A stretch of 12,669 bases of DNA, from the NCBI GenBank assembly GCA_947463775.1, contig CANHVD010000101.1:1-12669 (forward strand). The letters are read 5' to 3'. The notes beneath the pieces are model-generated. The model saw only the letters and a list, made by a program, of their open reading frames with translations. It did not search any database and was not told where the DNA came from. This DNA comes from Planctomycetaceae bacterium (GTDB lineage: Bacteria > Planctomycetota > Planctomycetia > Planctomycetales > Planctomycetaceae). The translations under genes and the position numbers were made by a program. The stretch's first letter is position 1. Each line of letters opens with the position of its first letter. Shown here piece by piece: positions 1 to 8,000 of the stretch.

Positions 1-284
1 AATCGCAGTTCTGACAAGCCGTTGCTATGTTTCAGCAGGGGGGAATTGCCTACAACACCGGTCTGGACGACGGGATCGGGTGCGTGTTTACGCCAACGAG
101 AACCAATCGTCCATCAGTCGCCAGAGAACTCATCGCAGATTAACGTAACGTTAATAATCAGCTATGGGGGCTAACGACTGCAGGTGTTATCTCGGACGGG
201 CACTCATCAAACGTCTCACACTGTTCCGCCAGGAAAACCGCCACGCATAACTGACGTCGCGTCCCCTGGCACGGAGGCCAGAAC
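1..284. other. Non-coding leader upstream of the first gene
   Basis: No supported gene lies here. Short open stretches exist (one runs from base 1 to a TAA at 172-174, another from an ATG at 27 to a TAA at 141-143), but none has a ribosome binding site or a protein-like composition. Minus-strand frames are broken by stops soon after each possible start, so there is no divergent gene. The notable content is a 17-bp palindrome at 139-155 and a strong ribosome binding site just before the gene at 285. The tail of an upstream gene cannot be fully excluded because the window begins here. Confidence 0.6.
139..155. promoter_or_regulatory. Perfect palindrome, operator-like
   Basis: ATTAACGTAACGTTAAT has 8-bp arms that are exact reverse complements around one central A. 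It lies about 130 bp upstream of the secreted-protein gene at 285, in AT-rich sequence within a non-coding leader. This is the form of a binding site for a dimeric transcription factor. I do not recognise the factor, and no regulator gene is visible nearby. Confidence 0.4.
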
Positions 285-2330
285 ATGTTCAATCGCTGCA
301 TTCTCTGTTTCACGATTGTAATGCCTTCCTGGGTGATGCTTTCCGGATCGGCCGTGGCCGACGAGGCGCCTCGGCTGGCCGAGCAACCGATCGTTGTGGT
401 TCGGTACGGCGGGCTCTATGCAAAGTCGACTGAAACGTACATCCGGAAACTCCGCGACGACCTCGGGATTGGTAGCGCGATTACCGATGCGCTTGATAGT
501 AATAGCGACAAGCTGAAAGCGTCTGTCACGAAACGCGAGAATCCAGCTTCCGGGATGCTTGTGTACCTCGGGGAAGGATTGTTGCCATCAGTGGAACAGG
601 TGCAGTTTTCGGAAGTCGTCGATCATGCGGAATTTGTGCGACTGATCAACACGCGATCTGAGAGTGCCGGACCTGTATCAAAGCTGGATGGTTCTGGTGA
701 TCTGTATTCGATGGTGCTCACAAATACCTGGCGAGTCGAAGAGAACGCGATTAAGCCCGTCAGCAGTTCAGAAGTCGTTCAGGAACCCGGTGCAACCGCT
801 GAGAACGCTGAAATTGGCGTCGATGAGGCAACACCGTCCAGTTCTGGCAATGTGACGATCTCTATTGGCGCTTCTTCAGGGACAGGAGTCTTCATTGGCT
901 CCAACTCCAGTCAAGGTGAAGGAAAACTGATCGAAGAAAATGGTAAGCAGTTCCGGGAATACTCTTCGCAGTCGACAAGCTTTTTTCGCTTTCACGATGG
1001 ATTCATGTTCGAGAGCCAGACTAAAGCCCTGCATACGATGAAACTGCCGTCGGGTGATTCCTTGCGTCAGATGGACAACGCGGACGTGAATGGCGAAGTG
1101 ACATTTCATCCGGATCGAATTCCGATGGGCCTGCGAATGCTGGGCTGGAATTCACTCAGCACCGCAGCCGGAGCAGAACTTCAGCAGTGGGATGGTGAAT
1201 CTGACGTGGACTATGCCGTGCGACGGAGTGCAGGTGATGCTGGACTCGCACTCGTTCGCTCCGCCATGTTCGATACCGAAAAAGTCTCTACCTGGCTGAA
1301 ACTTGCGTTCGATGAAAGCCCTGTTCTGGGTGAGTTTCGGATCAGCTCACGAAACAACAGCGACCTTAGTCGGACTCTGCGGGAACTCTCTTCGGGCGAA
1401 CGCCGCTTCGCCCCGATTTTGAACGACGATGCTGCAGCAACAATCTATCTGGCGGCTCGCTTACCTGAGGAATGGCGAAACGTCGTGAGTGCCTACGTTG
1501 CGAGTCTGTCGGAAGATGCGACCAGCAGTTCGGAATATTCTGATGCCGAACGAGCCGCGCAGCTCACATGGAGTAAGTCGTACGGGGCCGTGGCAGAACA
1601 CGGAAATCTCGAAATTTGTGTGAAACTTGGCTGGTCAAAAGAATCCGGCGGCGTGATTTATGGAGGCGTGCAGCTGAACGAAAATCCGGAACTTCTCGCG
1701 GCAATTCAGTCTGAAGAAAATGATGATGGCGAATTGGATACACAGAGCGAAATGGTTCAACTTCACGATATGTCGATGCTGAAGATGCTGATTCCCGAGG
1801 ATTCGGAGCTGGAGCCGGTCAAGCTCTCTCACATCTACCTCGCCAATGTCGATTCATGCCTGTGGTTTGCCGTGGGCGGCGAGAATGCTCATGAGATGAT
1901 TCATCAGTCGGTGACTCGTTGTCGCGAAGCGGCTGGCCGAATCTCCACGCCGGTGTTTACGGCCGCTGTTGATCTTCAGCGATGGGCCGATTATCCACAG
2001 GATGATGCCACGGGCCTCACAACTTTGCATCAGCATTTCTACTATGGTATTTCATCGCTGGTGTCGTTCATGGCGGAAGATTTCATGGGTAATCCGGACA
2101 CTGACGAAGAAGAAGCCGATGATTCGCATGACGAGGTCTTTCAGCGAGCCATGTCGCTTGGTGGTTCGCGCGCTGCCAGCTTCACTGTCGACACGGATGA
2201 ATCCGGACTTGTGGCTCGTGGTTCTGTCGGCGACGCCGTCGCGCGAGGTTACGCGGCCGCAATGGTGCTGACGATCGACGAACTTGTCAAAAACAACATT
2301 ACGGTCGAAAATTCAGAGCCATCGAAGTAA
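285..2330 (+). CDS. Secreted protein of unknown function, 681 aa
   Basis: I do not recognise a named family. The start is well supported: GGAGG at 273-277 sits 7 nt before the ATG. Residues 1-25 form a Sec signal peptide (basic MFNR, hydrophobic core, AVA then DEAP as the likely cleavage site), so the protein is probably exported. The mature chain is mostly mixed alpha/beta, with a Ser/Gly/Glu-rich, probably disordered linker around residues 165-215 and an acidic run at about 605-617 (DTDEEEADD and following). No transmembrane segment follows the signal peptide, and no cysteine-rich or haem-binding motif is visible. It looks like one of the long lineage-specific exported proteins common in planctomycetes; that is judged by style, not by a recognised homologue. 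It converges on the transporter gene with about 220 bp between the stops and appears to be a single-gene unit. Confidence 0.85.
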   Translation: MFNRCILCFTIVMPSWVMLSGSAVADEAPRLAEQPIVVVRYGGLYAKSTETYIRKLRDDLGIGSAITDALDSNSDKLKASVTKRENPASGMLVYLGEGLLPSVEQVQFSEVVDHAEFVRLINTRSESAGPVSKLDGSGDLYSMVLTNTWRVEENAIKPVSSSEVVQEPGATAENAEIGVDEATPSSSGNVTISIGASSGTGVFIGSNSSQGEGKLIEENGKQFREYSSQSTSFFRFHDGFMFESQTKALHTMKLPSGDSLRQMDNADVNGEVTFHPDRIPMGLRMLGWNSLSTAAGAELQQWDGESDVDYAVRRSAGDAGLALVRSAMFDTEKVSTWLKLAFDESPVLGEFRISSRNNSDLSRTLRELSSGERRFAPILNDDAAATIYLAARLPEEWRNVVSAYVASLSEDATSSSEYSDAERAAQLTWSKSYGAVAEHGNLEICVKLGWSKESGGVIYGGVQLNENPELLAAIQSEENDDGELDTQSEMVQLHDMSMLKMLIPEDSELEPVKLSHIYLANVDSCLWFAVGGENAHEMIHQSVTRCREAAGRISTPVFTAAVDLQRWADYPQDDATGLTTLHQHFYYGISSLVSFMAEDFMGNPDTDEEEADDSHDEVFQRAMSLGGSRAASFTVDTDESGLVARGSVGDAVARGYAAAMVLTIDELVKNNITVENSEPSK

Positions 2331-2549
2331 CGCTCTTGTCAATCTGAGGGAACGCATTTCGAGGTTTCTGATTCATCAGTTTTCGCGAGCTGGAACGTCA
2401 ATGATGGATTGAGTTTTTGAGTGTCTTGCCGCGTGCCGCGAAAACTTTCGCTGATGCTGCGGTGACGCCTAAATCGACCGCCAACGTGCCGCCGGTGGCC
2501 GCGAAAAATAGAGAGAATGGCGATCGCGATGATCAGTGCATCGCCGTTC
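2331..2549. other. Intergenic region between convergent genes
   Basis: The 3' ends of the secreted-protein gene and the transporter face each other here. The stretch holds a short dyad (CTGA TTCA TCAG followed by TTTT) near 2368-2383 that could be a weak terminator for the upstream gene, a small dyad GCGAAA-AC-TTTCGC near 2438-2451, and a stronger terminator-like hairpin for the transporter at its right end. A short open frame on the plus strand from 2417 lies mostly antisense to the transporter and has no ribosome binding site, so it is not called. Confidence 0.5.
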
Positions 2550-2551
2550 TC
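2504..2551 (-). terminator. Probable intrinsic terminator of the transporter gene
   Basis: Read on the minus strand, GAGAACGGCGAT (2551-2540) can pair with ATCGCCATTCTC (2524-2513) across a 15-nt loop. This gives a 12-bp stem with a single C-A mismatch, and TCTATTTTT follows. The first arm overlaps the TGA stop of the transporter. In plus-strand RNA the mismatch becomes a U-G wobble, but no U-tract follows in that direction, so the element fits the minus strand better. The loop is longer than in a classical terminator, which limits certainty. Confidence 0.5.
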
Positions 2552-4139
2552 AGTGAATCCCCATCACCGGACGAATCAACAGATAAGTCCCGGCGGTCAG
2601 GATCGGGACGCCCAGAATGTTCAGCAACAGTCCCCGCCGAGCCATTTCCCCTGACGGGATCCGTCCCGTGCTGAACACAATCGCGTTCGGCGGCGTTCCT
2701 ACAGGCATCATAAATCCAGCACTGGCCGCTAATGTTGCCGGAACGAACAACATTCGAGGATCAAGCCCGAGTGGTTCTGCCATCGCCAGCAAAGTTGGCA
2801 ACACGGCACTGACTGTGGCGACGTTGCTGGTGAGTTCTGTCATCATGATCAGAATCGCGCAGATGATTGCCACCACCAGCCACGCTGGCAGCGTCTGCAA
2901 CGGTGCCTGCAATGCCGCCCCAAGCCAAACGGCCAACTGAGTCGACTCAAAGCCCGACGCGAGTGCGAAGCCGCCTCCGAACAACAGAATCATATCCCAT
3001 GGCAATCGATTGGCCGTCGTCCAGTCCATCAAAGGGATTGAACGTGAATTCCCATCACGCTTACCCGATGGCAACAAGAACAACAGCACCGCCATTAACA
3101 TCGCGATCGTGGAATCCGTAATCAGGTCTTTCGCGGGTAGTTTCGCCTCAGGTGTTCCCATGCGAGATGAGAGCCAGACAAACATCTGCTCGTAATACTG
3201 CAGCCAGCCGGGCAGAATTGTGAAGTCGCCTACTTTCAATGGCTGTCGAGTCACCCACAGGACTGCGGTCAAAGCAAACACGATCGTCATTCGCAACTCC
3301 GGCGCAGTCACGCGACCGAGTGCCTTCAATCGCTCTCGCAAGGCCTTTTGTAATCGATCGTCCTGATCGGATTTCCCCGGGAGGCCCCAGGTCAAAACAA
3401 GCCAGACCACACCAAGGTAAAAAAGAGCAATCGGACCACAACTCAGCAGCCATTCGGAGAAATAAACATCCGGCGCGTCTGGCAGTTGCTTGCGATAGAT
3501 GCCGATGGCTTGGCTATTCGTAGGGCTGCCAACCAGGGTCGCCATGCCTCCTAATGTCGCGGCATAGGCTAACGTCAACAGCAGGGGCACTGCGAGTTGT
3601 TTCGAACGCAGCGTCGACGAGTCCTCTTGTCCCTCGTCCAAAATCTTCAGCATTGCCAGCCCGATGGGCAGCATTAACATGGTGGTGGCCGTGTTGCTGA
3701 TCCACATGGACAAACCGAACGTCGCAATGGAGAACCCAAGAACCATTTTTTTGGGGCTCACGCCAAACAACTCAACAATATGCAGAGCCATCCTGCGGTG
3801 CAGTCCCCAGCGTTCGATCCCAAGGGCAATGATCATTCCGCCGATGTACAAAAACAGGCTGTCTTCTACGAACGCCTTGCTGGTTTCCTTCGCGGACTGA
3901 ATGCCCAACAGCGGAAACAGAGCTAACGGCAGCAGACTGGTCGCCGCCAACGGGATTGCCTGCGTCATCCAAAGACCGGCCATCAGCGCGGCGACTGCAA
4001 TCAACCGATGAGCGGCTACGGGCATGCCGGCCGGAGTTGGCAACAAGAAGATCGCGATCGAAACTGAAACCAGCACCGGAAGCAGCCAGCCCGGGCTCGA
4101 GTTATCGGCCAGCTCTTCCGTGGGAATCTTGTGAGTCAT
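2550..4139 (-). CDS. DASS/SLC13-family sodium:anion symporter
   Basis: This is a 529-residue inner-membrane protein of the divalent anion:sodium symporter (DASS, SLC13, CitMHS-related) family. Members import di- or tricarboxylates, sulfate or similar anions with sodium; the substrate cannot be read here. Hydrophobic segments span the whole length. The first SNT signature is at 148-150 (WISNTATTMLMLPI) and the partner motif of the second repeat is at 438-440 (TSNVATVSAVLPT), with Val in place of the usual Thr. Family glycine/proline motifs GSPTNSQAIG (204-213) and MPVGTPPNAIVF (478-489) close the two substrate sites. A hydrophilic insertion with an amphipathic stretch (about 298-340) lies between the halves. 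The length suits the family, which usually has about 450-600 residues. The ATG at 4139 has a GCAGG about 9 nt upstream. The gene is monocistronic, divergent from the Gly/His-rich gene, and ends at a terminator-like hairpin. Confidence 0.9.
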   Translation of the reverse strand: MTHKIPTEELADNSSPGWLLPVLVSVSIAIFLLPTPAGMPVAAHRLIAVAALMAGLWMTQAIPLAATSLLPLALFPLLGIQSAKETSKAFVEDSLFLYIGGMIIALGIERWGLHRRMALHIVELFGVSPKKMVLGFSIATFGLSMWISNTATTMLMLPIGLAMLKILDEGQEDSSTLRSKQLAVPLLLTLAYAATLGGMATLVGSPTNSQAIGIYRKQLPDAPDVYFSEWLLSCGPIALFYLGVVWLVLTWGLPGKSDQDDRLQKALRERLKALGRVTAPELRMTIVFALTAVLWVTRQPLKVGDFTILPGWLQYYEQMFVWLSSRMGTPEAKLPAKDLITDSTIAMLMAVLLFLLPSGKRDGNSRSIPLMDWTTANRLPWDMILLFGGGFALASGFESTQLAVWLGAALQAPLQTLPAWLVVAIICAILIMMTELTSNVATVSAVLPTLLAMAEPLGLDPRMLFVPATLAASAGFMMPVGTPPNAIVFSTGRIPSGEMARRGLLLNILGVPILTAGTYLLIRPVMGIH

Positions 4140-4526
4140 TCACTCGAACCTGCTACTCAAGTTTGTATTCAATCTGACATCACTCGACATCATTGTGATG
4201 ATCACATAACCAGCCAACTGCAACAGGGAATCTAGCCGAATAGTTGTCATAAATGCAATCGCTGAAATGATTTACGAAATTGCTTCAAAAACATTCAAGT
4301 GATTGGCATCCGCTTCGCTTTTGGCTTCCCTCGCAAACAATCTCGGAGGGAACCGGGTATCCATATTGGACGCGACGAGCCCGGATGATTTGGAGTCAGG
4401 ATGTGTGCGAGCCAGCCACGGAGCAAATGTCTGGTTGAATCACTTCTATGTCCGGTCACAAGGAATGACAAAGAACATTCGGGCCCTTTTTCCCCAACTC
4501 ATCTCAATACGAGGAGACTGGTTACT
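4140..4526. other. Divergent control region between transporter and Gly/His-rich gene
   Basis: These 387 bp separate two divergently transcribed genes and should hold both promoters. The transporter side has a cluster of short repeats at 4176-4206 (listed separately) and a CACTCGA heptamer at both 4141 and 4181, exactly 40 bp apart. The side of the Gly/His-rich gene ends in a clear GAGGAG ribosome binding site at 4511-4516. Open frames that start at 4303 or 4401 lack ribosome binding sites, and their conceptual products look random. I could not assign a convincing -35/-10 pair. Confidence 0.5.
4176..4206. promoter_or_regulatory. Operator-like repeat cluster upstream of the transporter
   Basis: GACATCA occurs at 4176-4182 and 4186-4192, a direct repeat with 10-bp spacing. 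It is followed by TGTGATGATCACA at 4194-4206, a perfect palindrome with 6-bp arms around one G. A second, overlapping dyad CATCA-TTG-TGATG spans 4188-4200. The cluster ends 37 bp before the transporter start. On the minus strand the palindrome would sit between a possible TTGGCT and AATGAT (17-bp spacing), a weak promoter candidate. The half-sites look like those of CRP, but the 3-bp rather than 6-bp spacing argues against that factor. Confidence 0.35.
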
Positions 4527-4865
4527 ATGAAACGTTTCATGATGATTCTGGTTGTACTGGCGGGAATGGCTGCAGCGACTTCTTCAACGGCCATGGCCGA
4601 TCATCGCCATCACGGTGGACGATCAGGCAGCAGCTTTTCGATCTCGTTCGGCAACGGGTATAACAACTTTGGTTATAGCAGCGGACGAGGCGGTTTCGGC
4701 AATCCTTATGGCTATGGTGGCGGTTACGGCGGCCATGGTCATGGCTACGGTGGTTACCCAGTCTACCGATCTGTTCCTGTCTACTCCGTGCCCGTTTACG
4801 GGGTGCCAGTGTATGGTGGCGGCTACGGCGGCGGATACGGTCACGGGCATCGCCACTGCCACTAG
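4527..4865 (+). CDS. Small secreted Gly/Tyr/His-rich protein, 112 aa
   Basis: The ATG at 4527 is chosen because GAGGAG at 4511-4516 lies 10 nt upstream and because a signal peptide begins exactly there; a longer in-frame start at 4401 has neither. Residues 1-24 form a Sec signal (MKRFMMILVVLAGMAAA through AMA, then DHRHH). The mature protein is about 88 residues of low complexity: Gly-Tyr and Gly-Gly repeats, four VPVY-like units (about residues 80-97), and histidines at the mature N-terminus (DHRHH), in the middle (GHGHG) and at the C-terminus (HGHRHCH). The last cluster combines His with the only Cys of the mature chain, so metal binding is possible but unproven. It could also be a surface or wall structural protein. 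Glycine/tyrosine-rich exported proteins of this type are frequent in planctomycetes. Its closest downstream neighbour is the kinase, 175 bp away. Confidence 0.8.
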   Translation: MKRFMMILVVLAGMAAATSSTAMADHRHHGGRSGSSFSISFGNGYNNFGYSSGRGGFGNPYGYGGGYGGHGHGYGGYPVYRSVPVYSVPVYGVPVYGGGYGGGYGHGHRHCH

Positions 4866-5007
4866 GACAAAGTCCCAGACGAAGCCTGCAAATGGCCAAC
4901 CCATTGCTGCTCGATTCTTCGAGGCTCCCAAGAGTCCACGGAGTCACGGGCCGCAATGGGTTCTTTTGTTCCGGTTTTGTTCCGCAATCTGACAGCCCGA
5001 TACCATT

Positions 5008-5052
5008 CAAATCCGGCATTGCTGCGATTACAAAGCAGCAATGCCGGATTTG
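5008..5052 (+). promoter_or_regulatory. Perfect 18-bp inverted repeat spanning the kinase start codon
   Basis: The left arm at 5008-5025 (CAAATCCGGCATTGCTGC) is the exact reverse complement of the right arm at 5035-5052, with a 9-nt loop (GATTACAAA). The ATG of the kinase at 5041 is inside the right arm, so in mRNA it would be base-paired with CAU at 5017-5019. No ribosome binding site is visible in front of this ATG. No U-tract follows, so it is not a standard terminator of the upstream gene. It could be a translational switch, a dimeric operator, or a processing site; the sequence alone does not decide. Confidence 0.6.
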
Positions 5053-8000
5053 CATTATACCGAATTCCTGACACTCCTTAAGAAAAGCGGGCTCCTGGCC
5101 CCGCCCCAGATGGAGTCTGCGCAGGATGTGGTGAAGAAGCTGCGTGACTCCGCGAAGACTTCCTCGACCGGTGATCTGACCGCTGATGCCGTCGCGGCGA
5201 AGTTTGTTTCGCAGAATCTGATTACTCAATGGCAGGCGAATCAACTGCTCAAAGGGCAGACAGGATTCATCCTGGAAAAATATCGACTGCTGACACCGGT
5301 CGGCAAAGGGGGTATGGGGCACGTCTTTCGTGCGATCGACACAATCTCCGGTGCGACCGTGGCCATCAAGGTGATGTCGCGTAAGCTGACGGGGAATCAG
5401 ACTCTCGTGAATCGCTTCCGTCGTGAGATCCGCGCGTCTTCGTTACTGAATAACAAGCACATTGTCAGAACACTTGATGCCGGGCGAGTCGGCAAAGTGG
5501 ATTTCATGGTGATGGAATACGTGAATGGCGATCAGGTGGATCGCATCGTGTCACGTGTTTCCCTGATTCCTGTCGCCATGGCCTGTGACATAGTTCGCCA
5601 GGCGGCCATCGGGCTGCAGCATGCTCATGAACAGAAGATGGTCCATCGTGATCTGAAGCCCGGCAATCTGATTGTCGACTGGTCCACGGACGGTAACGGT
5701 GTCGTCAAGATTATGGATATGGGACTGGTTCGATTGAGCACCGACGGTGAAGAACGCACCTCGGTGACCAAAGCCGGTCAGGTGATGGGCACACCGGATT
5801 ACATGTCGCCGGAACAGGGCTGGGATACAGCTACGGTTGATATCCGCAGCGATGTTTACAGCCTTGGGTGTACTCTGTTTCGTCTTTTGACTGGTCGCGT
5901 TCCCTTCCCCGGCGACAATCCGCTTCAGGTGTTGATGGCTCGCTGTTCCAAGGACGCCCCATCAGTCAAAAGTCTGCGGGCTGACGTGCCGGATCCCATT
6001 GACGCGATCGTACGCCGCATGACTTTGCGAGATCCTGCCGGACGTTTTCAAACTCCGAAGGAACTGGTCGATGCCCTTGAGCCATTTAGCAAACCTTTGA
6101 CCGTTGAAGGACTCAAACAGGCCCTTCGGGAGGCTGGGGCCGATGACGTCATCCTGCTGGATCTTGCCAGTGCGGCCGAGAATGGTGACGCGCAGGATGC
6201 TGGTTATCAGCAGTTCCTTCGTGAAATGGATAGCGGGGCGGCCGTCGATCTGATGCTGACAACCAATGGCGGCCAGGGACAGGCTTTGAATTCCACATTG
6301 CCAGTTCTGTCGCAAGTCGATCGCAGGCAGACCGGGCCGCGCCGTCCGGGGAAGAAGAAGAATGTAACGGCCGGAGTCATTGCTCTTGCGTCCGCAGGTA
6401 CATTGATTGCTCTCATCACGTTGTTTGTGATGGTCAATCACAAATCAGACGAGGAAGTCATTCCGGTCAAAGTCCTGAACGCGAACAAGGCCATCAGCGT
6501 TGTTCCGTCCGTGGAATTGCAGGCCGCCGCGCCAGTCACGTCAAAGTCCGGAATGACCATTCAGTATCAACCGGAGTTTGTTGGTGCGGCCCCCGAAGCT
6601 CCAGAAGAGGGAAGTCACCGATTTCGCGCTGGCAAAGGAACTCCGGCTGGGGTGAAGGTTGATGAAAAGTCGGGGCTGGTTTCCTGGGAGATCCCCAGTG
6701 CTCAGGCCGCTGCTGACTATGAGATCAGCGTCGAGTTGGCTTATGTCAATCAGAACATTGCAAAAGTCATTGCGTCGACAAAGCTGATCGTCACGGTGGT
6801 CACCACGGCTCCTCGGTTTACGTTGCCTGATCGAGAACAGCAGTTGGTTGATCCAGGGAAGGAGTTCAAAACCAAGATCGTAGCATCGCCGGCTCCTGAT
6901 GCTGCATCGGGATTGATATATCGACTTGGTCCGGGAGCACTTCCCGGCATGACACTGGACCCGACGACGGGCCTGTTCGCATGGACTCCGCCGGAGGACG
7001 AATCGGGCCGACACAATGTTGGACTGCAGCTCTACGACCCAGCCACATCGAAGGAAGTCGCGCGAGGCTCACTCGTTATCCTCGTGAAGCCAGTATTTAG
7101 TTTGCCGTCGTTTCCCGAACAAACAGCCATCGCTGGTGAGACGTTTAAGCTGACTCTGATCGAGCGTCCTCCAAAGTTTTTTGGACGAGCACTTCGAATT
7201 GTTGTCAAAGAAGGCTCGCCACCCGGAGTGACCGTTGATGCGCGACGAGCAGTGCTGACATGGAGTGTTCCGCCTGATGCGTCCGGTCGCTATGAGATTC
7301 GTCTCGCACCGGAATCTCTGCTGCCAAACGTCATGATGAATTTTGATCAGAATCGAGATCTGGTCATCGTGGTCAACGTGAAAGATACTCAGCCTGAACC
7401 CGGCGTACCAAAGGTTCCTGCTGAGTCAGAGGTGTCCGCTGCAGAGGCTGAATTGCGTGAACTCTTCAAACGCGAACTCGCGGCAGCGAAATCTCCCGGT
7501 GAACGTGCCAGCCTGGCCAATCAACTGCTTGATCGTTCCGAAGAACAGTCCAACAGTGCAACGGACTTTGCGTTGCTGGATCTGGTTGAAGAACTGGCAG
7601 AGAAGAGTCGAGCCGTCGATGTCAGCCTGAAAGCGAACCGCCTGCGAGCATTGCGTTACGAAACCGTTGAGTTAACCACGGCTGTTGAATTGGCGGCTAA
7701 CTTCCGGAGTTCATCGCTGAACGCGAATCAGGCCGATGCTGTGATTGAACATTGTTTGCGACTTGCGTTGATGGCGGCCAGGCAAAAGAAATATGCCGAT
7801 GTTGCCAGACTGCTGACACCACCGGATCAGTTGCTGAAGAAGGTCGACAAGGCTTCTGTGGGCAAGCAGTTGGCTGATGACGTGCAGAAATGCAAAGAGA
7901 TTGCTGAAGAGTTGTCGGTTGAGAATGCGGTCGCATCGGACTTGAAGACCTCCGAGCTATCGCGGCGACTGGAACAGTGGCAGTTCGGCGATCTGTTTCG

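Noticed and set aside
27..143. Short plus-strand open frame (38 codons)
   Set aside because: No ribosome binding site, and its end falls in the palindrome; the composition is not convincing.
4194..4206. CRP-like site TGTGATGATCACA
   Set aside because: Half-sites resemble CRP, but the spacing is 3 bp instead of 6, so only a generic palindrome is claimed.
4401..4526. N-terminal extension of the Gly/His-rich protein by 42 residues
   Set aside because: The signal peptide and GAGGAG ribosome binding site both point to the ATG at 4527; the extension looks random.
5008..5052. Intrinsic terminator for the Gly/His-rich gene
   Set aside because: No U-tract follows the stem on the plus strand, and the right arm lies within the next coding region.
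4537..5322. Minus-strand open frame of 261 codons across the Gly/His-rich gene and the kinase start
   Set aside because: It is antisense to two better-supported genes, and its Arg/Ser/His/Cys-rich product is typical of an antisense shadow. Its apparent ATG at 5019 exists only because the inverted repeat is symmetrical.
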